Source: Herbaspirillum sp. YR522
GTDB lineage: Bacteria; Pseudomonadota; Gammaproteobacteria; Burkholderiales; Burkholderiaceae_D
Direction of reading: 5' to 3'
NCBI RefSeq assembly: GCF_000282575.1
Contig: NZ_AKJA01000134.1
Span: forward strand, 29,855-93,854
Length of the DNA stretch: 64,000 nucleotides
A program made the position numbers and the translations under genes. The notes under the pieces are model-generated. The model was not told the origin of the DNA, did no database searches, and worked only from the letters and a program-made list of their open reading frames with translations. Below are positions 44,938 through 54,460 of the stretch, one piece after another (the first letter of the stretch is position 1; every line of letters begins with the position of its first letter).

Positions 44938-47900
44938 GTGTCTCGACCGCCTTCATCAAACGCCCCATCGGCACCACGCTGCTGGCCATCGCCATCCTGC
45001 TGGTCGGCGCGGCGGTGTGGCCGCTGCTGCCGGTGGCGCCCCTGCCGCAGGTCGACTTTCCGACCATCCAGGTGTCGGCCAGCCTGCCGGGCGGCAATCC
45101 CGAGACCATGGCCTCCAACGTGGCCCAGCCGCTGGAACGGCAGTTCTCGCTGATCGCCGGCTTGTCGCAGATGACCTCGCAGAGCGCACTGGGCACCACC
45201 CAGATCACGCTGCAGTTCGACCTCAACCGCAATATCGACGCCGCCGCGCTGGATGTGCAGGCCGCCATCAACGCCTCCACCGGGCAGTTGCCGGCCAACA
45301 TGCCGAACCCGCCCACGTTTCGCAAGATCAATCCGGCCGATTCGCCGATCCTGATCATGTCGGTACAGTCCGAGGCCTTGCCGCTGACGGTGGTCAACGA
45401 TTATGCAGACAATATCCTGGCGCAGCAGATCTCGCAGATCTCCGGGGTCGGGCTGGTCAACGTCAACGGCGCCCAGAAGCCGGCCGTGCGCATCCAGGTC
45501 GATCCGACCAAGATCGCCACGCTGGGGTTGAGCCTGGAAGACATCCGCGGCGTGATCGCCACCACCACCGTGAACCAGCCCAAGGGTACCGTCGATGGCG
45601 TGCGCCAGAGCTTTACCGTCTACACCAACGACCAGCTGCTCAAGGCCGAGCAATGGAACGACATGGTGCTGGCCTGGCGCAATGGCGCGCCGATACGGGT
45701 GCGCGATGTCGGCGTGGCCGTCGATGGGCCGGAGAACAACAAGATCGCCGCCTGGGCCTTTGCCGGCGCCGCCGGCCGCGAGGGCAACACCATCAGCAAC
45801 GGGCGCTCGATCGTGCTGGCGGTGACCAAGCAGCCGGGCGCCAACGTGATCGAGACCGTGGGTCGCATCAACGCCGCCATGCCGCGCCTGCGCGCGGCGA
45901 TCCCGGCGGCGATCCACATCAATACCCTGGTCGACCGCACCCAGACCATCCGCGCGTCGGTGGAAGACGTCGAATTCACGCTGGTCCTCACCATTGCACT
46001 GGTGGTGATGGTGATCTTCGTGTTCCTGCGCAATGTGGCCGCCACCTTGATCCCCAGCATCACGGTACCGCTGGCGATTTTGGGCACGGCCGCGGTCATG
46101 TATGTGGTCGGCTACAGCCTCGACAACCTGTCGCTGATGGCCTTGACCATTGCGGTGGGCTTCGTGGTGGACGACGCCATCGTGATGCTGGAGAACATCT
46201 ATCGCTACGTCGAGGAGGGGATGGAACCGATGCAGGCCGCGCTCAAGGGCGCCGCCGAGATCGGCTTTACCATCATCTCGATCTCGGTGTCGCTGGTGGC
46301 CGTGTTCATTCCGCTATTGCTCATGGGTGGCATCGTGGGCCGGCTCTTCCGTGAGTTCGCCGTGACGGTGACGCTGACCATCGGGGTCTCGGTGATCATC
46401 TCGCTGACCCTCACGCCGATGCTGTGCTCGCGCTTCCTGAAGAACCAGCACGGCCAGCAGCACGGCCGCCTGTACCAGTGGTTCGAGCGTGGCTTCGACG
46501 CCATGCTGGGCGGCTACAAGCGCGGGCTGGACCTGGTGCTGCGCCACCAGTTCCTGACCCTGCTGGGCTTCATCGCCACGGTGGCGGTGACGGTGGCCCT
46601 GTTCGTGTTCATCCCCAAGGGCTTCTTCCCGCAGCAGGACAACGGCGTCATCGTCGGCTTTGCCGAATCGGCCCAGGACACCTCGTCCTCGGCCATGCAC
46701 GAGCGGCTGCTCAAGGTGGCCGACGTGGTGCGCCAGGACCCCGACGTGCTCGGCTTTGCCATGAGTGCCGGCGCGACCACCTTCAACACCGGCCAGTTCT
46801 TCATCGCCCTCAAGCCCAAGGACGAGGGCCGCAGCGCCGACGCCGGCGAAGTGATCGCCCGCCTGCGCCCCAAGGTGGCGCGGGTGCAAGGGGTGAACCT
46901 GTTCATGCAGGCCAGCCAGGACATCAACGTCGGCGGCCGCCTGGCGCGCACCCAGTACCAGTACACCCTGACCGATACCGACCTCGACGAACTCAACACC
47001 TGGGCGCCGCGCATGCTGGAGCGCCTGCGCAAGTTGCCCCAGCTCACCGATGTCGCCTCGGACCAGCAGAACTCGGCGGCCACCGCCACCATCACCATCG
47101 ACCGTGCGCGCGCCTCCAGCTTCGGCATCTCACCCTCGCTCATCGACGCCACCATCTATGACGCCATCGGCCAGCGCCAGGTCGCGCAGTATTTCACCCA
47201 GATCAACAGCTACCGGGTGGTGCTGGAAGTGACGCCCGAGCTGCAGAAGGACCCGGCGCTGTTCAACAAGCTCTATCTCACCTCGCCGGTGACCGGCCAG
47301 CAGGTGCCGCTGTCGACCTTCGTCAGCGTCGACACCACCCGTACCGGTTACCTGTCGATCAGTCACCAGAGCCAGTTCCCGGCCGTGACGATGTCGTTCA
47401 ACCTGGCCCCGGGCGTGTCGCTGGGCGAGGCGGTCGACATCATCGGCAAGACCAAGGAAGACATGGGCGTGCCGCAAACGCTGGTGGGCAACTTCCAGGG
47501 TACGGCCAAGGCATTCGGCGATTCGCTGGCGTCGCAACCGTACCTGATCGCGGCCGCCCTGATCGCCGTCTATATCGTGCTGGGCCTGCTCTACGAGAGC
47601 TACATCCATCCGCTGACGATTCTCTCGACCCTGCCCTCGGCCGGCGTCGGGGCGCTGCTGATCCTGATGGCCGGCGGCTATGACCTGTCGGTGATCGCCT
47701 TGATCGGCATCATCCTGTTGATCGGCATCGTCAAGAAGAACGGCATCATGATGATCGATTTCGCCCTCACCGCCGAGCGCGAACGGGGCATGGCCCCGCA
47801 GGAGGCGATCTACCAGGCCTGCCTGCTGCGTTTCCGGCCGATCATGATGACCACCATGTGCGCCCTGCTGTCGGGCCTGCCGCTGATGCTGGGGCATGGG

Positions 47901-48077
47901 GCAGGTTCCGAGCTGCGCCGTCCGCTGGGCTTTGCGATGGTCGGCGGGCTGCTGCTGTCGCAGGCGCTGACCCTGTTCACCACGCCGGTGGTGTACCTGT
48001 ACCTGGACCGCGCACATTATTGGTACATCAACAGGAAGCAAGCACGTATCGCGCGTCGCGCGGCCCGGCAGCATTGA
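44934..48077 (+). CDS. RND multidrug efflux permease, HAE1 type (MdtB/MdtC-like)
   Basis: 1047 aa. Begins FIKRPIGTTLLAIAILLVGA and has the proton-relay helix LTIAVGFVVDDAIVMLENIYR with paired aspartates, as in drug-type (HAE1) pumps; heavy-metal (HME) pumps differ here. The Pro-rich MdtB/C-like wording PQVDFPTIQVSASLPGGNPETMA is clear, as are the second-half helices (GLLYESYIHPLTILSTLPSAGVGA). MdtB/C and MuxB/C usually form pairs of two permeases; here there is only one. GTG start at 44934 overlaps the adaptor stop, with AAGGGA upstream. Confidence 0.93.
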   Translation: MSVSTAFIKRPIGTTLLAIAILLVGAAVWPLLPVAPLPQVDFPTIQVSASLPGGNPETMASNVAQPLERQFSLIAGLSQMTSQSALGTTQITLQFDLNRNIDAAALDVQAAINASTGQLPANMPNPPTFRKINPADSPILIMSVQSEALPLTVVNDYADNILAQQISQISGVGLVNVNGAQKPAVRIQVDPTKIATLGLSLEDIRGVIATTTVNQPKGTVDGVRQSFTVYTNDQLLKAEQWNDMVLAWRNGAPIRVRDVGVAVDGPENNKIAAWAFAGAAGREGNTISNGRSIVLAVTKQPGANVIETVGRINAAMPRLRAAIPAAIHINTLVDRTQTIRASVEDVEFTLVLTIALVVMVIFVFLRNVAATLIPSITVPLAILGTAAVMYVVGYSLDNLSLMALTIAVGFVVDDAIVMLENIYRYVEEGMEPMQAALKGAAEIGFTIISISVSLVAVFIPLLLMGGIVGRLFREFAVTVTLTIGVSVIISLTLTPMLCSRFLKNQHGQQHGRLYQWFERGFDAMLGGYKRGLDLVLRHQFLTLLGFIATVAVTVALFVFIPKGFFPQQDNGVIVGFAESAQDTSSSAMHERLLKVADVVRQDPDVLGFAMSAGATTFNTGQFFIALKPKDEGRSADAGEVIARLRPKVARVQGVNLFMQASQDINVGGRLARTQYQYTLTDTDLDELNTWAPRMLERLRKLPQLTDVASDQQNSAATATITIDRARASSFGISPSLIDATIYDAIGQRQVAQYFTQINSYRVVLEVTPELQKDPALFNKLYLTSPVTGQQVPLSTFVSVDTTRTGYLSISHQSQFPAVTMSFNLAPGVSLGEAVDIIGKTKEDMGVPQTLVGNFQGTAKAFGDSLASQPYLIAAALIAVYIVLGLLYESYIHPLTILSTLPSAGVGALLILMAGGYDLSVIALIGIILLIGIVKKNGIMMIDFALTAERERGMAPQEAIYQACLLRFRPIMMTTMCALLSGLPLMLGHGAGSELRRPLGFAMVGGLLLSQALTLFTTPVVYLYLDRAHYWYINRKQARIARRAARQH

Positions 48078-48185
48078 AATGCGGCGGGCGCGTTAGAATC
48101 CACGGGTGCCCCGGCGCGCCGATGATCAACGATGAAATCGCTCATTGCGCTTGTTCATTGACCGCACAGGGCACGAGGAGACCAG

Positions 48186-48878
48186 ATGAAGATATTGATA
48201 GTCGAAGACGAGCAGAAGATGTCCGATTACCTGTGCAAGGGATTGACCGAGCAGGGCTGCGCGGTCGACCTCGCCGCCAACGGCATCGACGGCCAGCACC
48301 TGGCGATCCAGCATGACTACGACGTGATCGTGCTCGACGTGATGCTGCCCGGCCTGGACGGCTTCTCGGTATTGCGCTCACTGCGCACCGTCAAGCAGAC
48401 GCCGGTGATCATGCTGACCGCGCGCGACAGCGTCGAGGACCGGATCAAGGGCTTGCACGAAGGGGCCGACGACTACCTGATCAAGCCGTTCTCGTTTCTC
48501 GAGCTGCTGGCGCGCCTGCAGGCACTGACCCGTCGTGGGCGCGCGCAGGAACCGGCACAGCTGCGTATTGGCGACCTGCAGATCGACCTGCTCAGCCGCA
48601 AGGCGTTTCGCGCCGGCACCCGCATCGACCTGACCGCCAAGGAATTCGCGCTGCTGGCGGTGATGGCGCGACGCCAGGGCGAGATCCTGTCCAAGACCGC
48701 CATCGCCGAACTGGTGTGGGACATGAACTTCGACAGCAACACCAATGTGGTCGAAGTGGCCATCAAGCGCTTGCGCGCCAAGATCGACACGCCGTTCGAA
48801 CAGAAGCTGCTGCACACCGTGCGCGGCATGGGCTATGTGCTCGAGCCGCGCGCCGCGGCCGACGCCGTGAGCGACTGA
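48186..48878 (+). CDS. OmpR-family response regulator, heavy-metal (CusR/IrlR) type
   Basis: 230 aa. Receiver domain with D51 in [12 protein letters not shown], conserved Lys in [14 protein letters not shown], then the winged helix DNA-binding domain ([53 protein letters not shown]). The wording [19 protein letters not shown] and [16 protein letters not shown] is of the CusR/CopR/IrlR group. It lies 108 bases after the pump gene, and its stop overlaps the histidine kinase ATG by one base. It probably controls the pump operon. Confidence 0.92.
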   Translation: MKILIVEDEQKMSDYLCKGLTEQGCAVDLAANGIDGQHLAIQHDYDVIVLDVMLPGLDGFSVLRSLRTVKQTPVIMLTARDSVEDRIKGLHEGADDYLIKPFSFLELLARLQALTRRGRAQEPAQLRIGDLQIDLLSRKAFRAGTRIDLTAKEFALLAVMARRQGEILSKTAIAELVWDMNFDSNTNVVEVAIKRLRAKIDTPFEQKLLHTVRGMGYVLEPRAAADAVSD

Positions 48879-50287
48879 TGCTGCTGCGCCAATCGATCAC
48901 CGCGCGCCTGGTCTGGATGTCGGCCGCCTCGGCGCTGCTGATCTTCGCGCTGACCGGCATCGTGCTCTATGCCATGCTCAAGGGCGAGCTGCTGCGCCAC
49001 GAACGCGACGGCCTGGCCACCACCCTCAACGACATCAGCTACCAGATCGGCCGCGCCGGCAACACCGAGCGCTGGGCGCGGGTGCAGACCAAGCTGGCGG
49101 CGCTGTCGCAGGCCGATACCCGGGTAGCGTTCTGGATCTCGGGCCAGGACCCGCGTTTCGTGTATGGCGAGCTGGGCCAGCTGGCCCAGCAAGGCGGCAC
49201 CGCCGACAACAGCGTGGGCATGCTGTACCTGCCGGGCAAGCAATATCCGCTGCACACCATGAGCCGCACCCTGCCCGGCTTCGAGGAACGACCGCCGGTG
49301 CGGGTCACGGTCGGTATCGACACCGAACCCTATTTCGAGATGCGGCGCTCGTTCCTGGTGGCCACCGTGACCATGTCGCTGCTGGGCATCGTGCTGGCGG
49401 TCATTTCCAGCTACTGGATCGCCCGCGCCGGGCTGGCGCCGCTGCGCCGCATGTCGGCCCGGGCCCAGGACGTGTCGCCGCGCATGCTATCGGCGCGCAT
49501 AGCGATCGAATCGCTGCCGCTGGAACTGTCGGACCTGGCGCGCGCCTTCAATGGCGCCCTCGAGCGCATCGAGGACGCCTACACCCAGCTTGAATCGTTC
49601 AATGCCGACGTCGCCCACGAATTGCGCACGCCGCTGGCCACCCTGATCGGCCAGACCCAGGTGGCGCTGGCGCGCGAGCGCAGCGCCGGCGAATTCAAGG
49701 ACGTGTTGCAGTCGAACCTGGAAGAGCTCGACCGCATGCGCTCGATCGTCAACGACATGCTGTTCCTGGCCCGTTCCGACCAGGGCGAGGCGGCCACCGC
49801 GCTGGTCCAGGCGCGGGTGGCCGACGAAGTGCAGAAGACGGTCGATTTCTTCGAGTTCGTGCTGGACGATACCGGCCTGCGCATCGAGGTCACCGGCGAC
49901 CTGGAGGCCAGCGCCATGATGGAGACGGCATTGTTTCGCCGCGCCCTGACCAACCTGGTCCAGAACGCGATCCAGCATTCGCCGCCGCAGGCCTGCATCG
50001 GCATCGAGATCGCGACCCAGGACGAGGGCGTGCGGGTGGCCGTGACCAATCCCGGCCAGGCCATCGATGCGCGCCACCTGCCACGCCTGTTCGACCGTTT
50101 CTACCGCGTCGACAGCGCACGCCACGACAGCAACGGCAGCCACGGCCATGGGCTGGGACTGGCGATCGTCAAGGCGGTGGCGCGCATGCATGGCGGGCGT
50201 GCCTTTGCCAGCAGCGATGGCGGCTACAACAGCATCGGCTTCACGCTGGCCGGCACCCCGCTGCCACATTCGCTTGCCATTTCTTGA
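48878..50287 (+). CDS. heavy-metal-type sensor histidine kinase (CusS/IrlS group)
   Basis: 469 aa. Span 1 (about residues 10-32), periplasmic sensor (about 35-158), span 2 (about 160-182), HAMP (about 183-235), then HisKA with H247 in FNADVAHELRTPLATL, and an ATPase domain with TNLVQNAIQHSPP and GHGLGLAIVKAVARMHGG. The ATG at 48878 overlaps the regulator stop (TGATG). The periplasmic part shows no clear His/Met metal site, so the signal may be something other than copper. Confidence 0.9.
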   Translation: MLLRQSITARLVWMSAASALLIFALTGIVLYAMLKGELLRHERDGLATTLNDISYQIGRAGNTERWARVQTKLAALSQADTRVAFWISGQDPRFVYGELGQLAQQGGTADNSVGMLYLPGKQYPLHTMSRTLPGFEERPPVRVTVGIDTEPYFEMRRSFLVATVTMSLLGIVLAVISSYWIARAGLAPLRRMSARAQDVSPRMLSARIAIESLPLELSDLARAFNGALERIEDAYTQLESFNADVAHELRTPLATLIGQTQVALARERSAGEFKDVLQSNLEELDRMRSIVNDMLFLARSDQGEAATALVQARVADEVQKTVDFFEFVLDDTGLRIEVTGDLEASAMMETALFRRALTNLVQNAIQHSPPQACIGIEIATQDEGVRVAVTNPGQAIDARHLPRLFDRFYRVDSARHDSNGSHGHGLGLAIVKAVARMHGGRAFASSDGGYNSIGFTLAGTPLPHSLAIS

Positions 50288-50358
50288 CACTGGTAAAGTC
50301 GGCAACTCGATCACGCAGTTGGCGGTCTGTCAGGTATCGTCAACAACGGAAAGAGACC

Positions 50359-50778
50359 ATGCCAAGCAACGTCATCATCAAGCACACCATCCTGGCGCTG
50401 GCCAGCTGCGCCGCACTGGGCACGGCCGCCATGTCGCAGGCGCAACAGCCGGGCCCGCCACCGGGCCATGAACAGCGCCACGGCGGTGACCACGCTGCGC
50501 AGCAACGCTACGACTTCCGCGATGCCGACCGCGACCAGCTGCGTCGCCACTACGATGGCGATCTCAAGCGCGTCGACCGCGATCACCGTCCGGACTTCCA
50601 CGCCGGCCAGCCAGTGCCGAGCGCCTATCGGGGCAAGATCAAGCCGCTGCCGCAAAATGTGCGGCGCGACCTGCCACCGCCGCCGCGCGGCTATCAGATG
50701 GGCTACTACGGGGGCTATGCGGTCGTGTACGACCCGGTCAGCTTCACCATTCTGCAGGTAATGGATATCTTGCGGTAG
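50359..50778 (+). CDS. RcnB-like periplasmic protein
   Basis: 139 aa with a signal peptide (cleavage near AQA at about residue 28). The mature part is charged, then VPSAYRGKIKPLPQNVRRDLPPPPRGYQMGYYGGYAVVYDP followed by SFTILQVMDIL; this matches the RcnB layout (LP..yR ... PP.GY ... ), a family that includes the E. coli periplasmic factor affecting nickel/cobalt export. GGAAAGAG precedes the ATG. It lies 71 bases after the sensor kinase and may be in the same regulon. Metal binding is not shown here. Confidence 0.75.
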   Translation: MPSNVIIKHTILALASCAALGTAAMSQAQQPGPPPGHEQRHGGDHAAQQRYDFRDADRDQLRRHYDGDLKRVDRDHRPDFHAGQPVPSAYRGKIKPLPQNVRRDLPPPPRGYQMGYYGGYAVVYDPVSFTILQVMDILR

Positions 50779-50815
50779 GCGCATCGCGCCATCCCGGTGA
50801 GCGCCGGGATCCCTT

Positions 50816-50843
50816 GCTGCCTGCTGCCTGCTGCCTGCTGCCT
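50816..50843. repeat. tandem heptamer repeat, four copies
   Basis: GCTGCCT is repeated four times without interruption (50816-50843), followed by a partial copy (GCAGCC). It lies in the 164-base region between the RcnB-like gene and the convergent LysR gene, so a copy number change would not alter a known reading frame. Such short repeats are prone to slippage. It is too short and spacer-free to be a CRISPR array. Confidence 0.8.
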
Positions 50844-50942
50844 GCAGCCGTCCGGCAGGCGGCGGGCTTATTGATGTTGCATCACGCTGCGAATACCTGT
50901 TGCAGCCTCTCCAGTGTGTCGCATACCGTCTGTCACCAGGTT

Positions 50943-51884
50943 TCACTCCCGCCCCAACACCTCCGTATGCCCCCACTTGCCCGAGCGGCATAGTTCATCG
51001 GTGACGTCGAGCACCAGTTGCTCCACCGCGGCGGCGGCCGTGGTCAAGGGGATGTTCTTGGACGCACACAGCACCAGGGTGCGCGAAATGCGTTGCCCGG
51101 CGATGCTGTGGGCCACCATCTCGCCGCGCTCGAATTCGGCCAGCAAGGGTGCCACCGGCAGGATGGTGGCGCCGATATCGGCCAGGATGGCGGACTTCAG
51201 GATCGCCACCGAATTGATCTCGATCACGTGTTCCAGGCTCATGCCGTTGGCCCGCACCAGGTTCTCGATGCGCGGGCGCACGCCATGTGCCAGGCCGGGC
51301 AGGATCAGTGGCGCCTGGATCGCGCGCGCCAGCGTCACCCCGCGCTTGCCGGTCGCGCCATATTGCGACTTGGCGCGCGTGATGTAGAGCATTTCTTCCT
51401 CGATCATGGGCGTGGCGGCGAAGGACGACAGCTGGCCATCGTCGAACAGCACCGCCAGGTTGATGCGACCGGACTTGAGCTGGGTAACCAGGTTGCCGGT
51501 CAGCTCCTCGGTCAGCTGCAGCGTGATCTCGGGGTAGGTCGAGCGCACCGCGTTGAGCAAGGGCAGCGCCAGCGCGTTGGACACGCTTTGCGGGATGCCC
51601 AGCGCCACCGTGCCCGACGGTTTGTCGGTCGACTGCGCCACCGCCTGGCGGGCGTCCTGCACCTGCTTGAGAATGGCCAGCGCATGCTCGTAGAACAGTT
51701 TGCCCGGGTCGGTGGCGATCACCCCTTGCGCCGAACGGTGCAGCAGCTGCGCCGCCAGTTCATCCTCGAGTTGGCGGATCTGCTGGGTCAGTGCCGGTTG
51801 CGCGATGTGCAGCACCCGTGCCGCGCGCGACAGCGATCCATGGTCGACGATGGCGACGAAATACCGCAGTTGACGCAATTCCAT
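50943..51884 (-). CDS. LysR-type transcriptional regulator
   Basis: 313 aa. The N-terminal HTH is MELRQLRYFVAIVDHGSLSRAARVLHIAQPALTQQIRQLE (as two adjoining blocks), followed by the effector domain (GTVALGIPQSVSNALALPLL; LQLTEELTGNLVTQLKSGRIN). The wording is of the Nac/CynR-like group. It is divergent from the aldehyde dehydrogenase gene with a 192-base gap containing A/T-rich sequence (GTAAATAGATTCAATTGACAG) where LysR sites are expected, so it is probably the activator of the 52077-54282 or wider unit. The effector is unknown. Confidence 0.9.
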   Translation of the reverse strand: MELRQLRYFVAIVDHGSLSRAARVLHIAQPALTQQIRQLEDELAAQLLHRSAQGVIATDPGKLFYEHALAILKQVQDARQAVAQSTDKPSGTVALGIPQSVSNALALPLLNAVRSTYPEITLQLTEELTGNLVTQLKSGRINLAVLFDDGQLSSFAATPMIEEEMLYITRAKSQYGATGKRGVTLARAIQAPLILPGLAHGVRPRIENLVRANGMSLEHVIEINSVAILKSAILADIGATILPVAPLLAEFERGEMVAHSIAGQRISRTLVLCASKNIPLTTAAAAVEQLVLDVTDELCRSGKWGHTEVLGRE

Positions 51885-52076
51885 GTCACACCTGTGTCCG
51901 TTTGAATAACCCGCATGCTACCCGCCCCCCGGGCCGGCGGTAAATAGATTCAATTGACAGCGCCCCTGCCCTGCCCTAGATTGAACCCACTTCGCCCTGC
52001 CAAGACAGGGCAAGCACAACAATGACAAACGAGACCGCGCCGAGCGCCGCCGTGCCCACTATAGGACGCCGCCCCC

Positions 52077-53510
52077 ATGAAACTGCATTTCATCGATAAC
52101 CGCTGGGTCGCGCCCGCCGGCGTCGACAGCATTGCCGTCGTCGACCCATCCGACGGCCAGGTATTCGAGCACATCGCCCGTGGCAACGCCGACGACGTGG
52201 CGCGCGCCGTCGGCGCCGCGCGCCGCGCCTATGAAGGCGCCTGGAGCAAGCTGTCGGCTGCCGAACGCGGCAGGCTGCTGCTCAACCTATCGGCCAGCCT
52301 GCAGGCGCACCAGGAAGAACTGGCCCAGATCGAGGCGCGCGACTGCGGCAAGCCGTTGAAGCAGGCCCGCGCCGATGCCGCCGCCATCGCGCGCTACTTC
52401 GAGTTCTATGGCGGTGCCGCCGACAAACTGCACGGCGACACCATTCCCTACCAGGCCGGCTACACGGTGCTGACGCTGCGCGAACCGCACGGCGTGACGG
52501 CCCACATCGTGCCCTGGAACTACCCGATGCAAATCTTCGGGCGCTGTGTCGGCGGTGCCCTGGCCGCCGGCAATACCTGCGTGGTCAAGCCGGCCGAGGA
52601 CGCCTGCCTGTCATTGCTGCGGGTGGCCGAGCTGGCCGCCGAGGCGGGCTTGCCCGACGGTGTGCTCAATATCGTCACCGGCCTGGGCCATGAGGCCGGC
52701 GACCTGCTGGTGCGCCATCCGGATGTGGACCACGTGTCGTTCACCGGCTCGCCCGCCATCGGCCGGGTGGTGGTGCAAGCCGCGGCCGAACACCATACGC
52801 CGGTGACGCTGGAGTTGGGTGGCAAGTCGCCCCAGGTGGTGTTCGACGACGCCGACCTGGACGCGTTGCTGCCGGTGGCGGTCAACGCCATCGTGCAGAA
52901 CGCCGGCCAGACCTGCTCGGCCGGCAGCCGGCTGCTGGTGCAGCGGGGCGTCTACGAGCAGGTGCTGCAACGGCTGGGCGGGCTGTTCGCCGGCCTGCGG
53001 GTGGGATCGGCGCAGATGGACCTGGACTGCGGCCCGCTGATTCGTCGTTCCCAGCAAGACCGGGTGGCGTCGTTCCTGGCCGCGGCGCGCGAGGACCGCA
53101 TTGCCGTGGTGGCGCAGGGCAGCATCGCCAGCGGCGCGCCGGCGGGCGGTTTCTACCAGGTACCGACGCTGTTGCGCGATGTCCCGCCACGGCACCGCCT
53201 GGCGCAGGAAGAAGTCTTCGGCCCGGTGCTGGCGGCAATGCCCTTCGAGGACGAAGCGCATGCCGTGGCGTTGGCCAACGGCACCGACTACGGGCTGGTG
53301 GCCAGCGTCTGGACCGGCGACGGTGCGCGCCAGATGCGGCTGGCACGCGCGCTGCGCTGCGGCCAGGTATTCATCAACAACTATGGCGCCGGCGGCGGCG
53401 TCGAATTGCCCTTCGGCGGCGTCAAGGCCAGTGGCCATGGCCGCGAGAAAGGCTTCGAGGCACTGTACGGCTTTACCGTGCTCAAGACGATTGCGATTCG
53501 TCATGACTGA
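52077..53510 (+). CDS. aldehyde dehydrogenase (NAD(P)-dependent)
   Basis: 477 aa. The fold is complete: VPWNYPMQIFGRCVGGALAAG, the Asn in PWNYP, SFTGSPAIGRVV, the general base Glu in LELGGKSPQVVFDDAD and the nucleophile Cys in QNAGQTCSAGSRLLVQ. EVFGPVLAAMPF and LPFGGVKASGHGREKG near the end are typical. It resembles the betaine/aminobutyraldehyde and lactaldehyde-type groups, but the substrate is not clear. It oxidises an aldehyde made in the pathway that includes the next gene, a SDR, 13 bases downstream. The LysR gene is divergent. Confidence 0.93.
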   Translation: MKLHFIDNRWVAPAGVDSIAVVDPSDGQVFEHIARGNADDVARAVGAARRAYEGAWSKLSAAERGRLLLNLSASLQAHQEELAQIEARDCGKPLKQARADAAAIARYFEFYGGAADKLHGDTIPYQAGYTVLTLREPHGVTAHIVPWNYPMQIFGRCVGGALAAGNTCVVKPAEDACLSLLRVAELAAEAGLPDGVLNIVTGLGHEAGDLLVRHPDVDHVSFTGSPAIGRVVVQAAAEHHTPVTLELGGKSPQVVFDDADLDALLPVAVNAIVQNAGQTCSAGSRLLVQRGVYEQVLQRLGGLFAGLRVGSAQMDLDCGPLIRRSQQDRVASFLAAAREDRIAVVAQGSIASGAPAGGFYQVPTLLRDVPPRHRLAQEEVFGPVLAAMPFEDEAHAVALANGTDYGLVASVWTGDGARQMRLARALRCGQVFINNYGAGGGVELPFGGVKASGHGREKGFEALYGFTVLKTIAIRHD

Positions 53511-53523
53511 AAAAGGAGACATC

Positions 53524-54282
<759 letters not shown>

Positions 54283-54289
54283 GACCGGA

Positions 54290-54317
54290 TTGACAAGCCG
54301 GATGTCGGCAATACAAT
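54290..54317 (+). promoter_or_regulatory. sigma-70 promoter before the MFS transporter gene
   Basis: TTGACA (54290-54295) and TACAAT (54312-54317), 16 bases apart, form a good sigma-70 promoter in the 178-base gap between the SDR stop and the MFS start at 54461. The leader would be about 135 bases long. It suggests that the transporter has its own promoter besides any read-through from the aldehyde dehydrogenase unit. Confidence 0.6.
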
Positions 54318-54460
54318 GCAACGGGCTCGAACACAAACGATAAAGTCATAGACTCGCCTAACAAAATCATAAAACGCGATCACGGCGCAGGCACCATCGC
54401 AGCTCTTTTGCAGCGGCGCCTGCGCTGCGCCATCCCGATGCGTCAACCAAGGAGTGAGAC

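Noticed and set aside
50816..50843. CRISPR-like repeat
   Set aside because: Seven-base units without spacers and no cas genes in the window.
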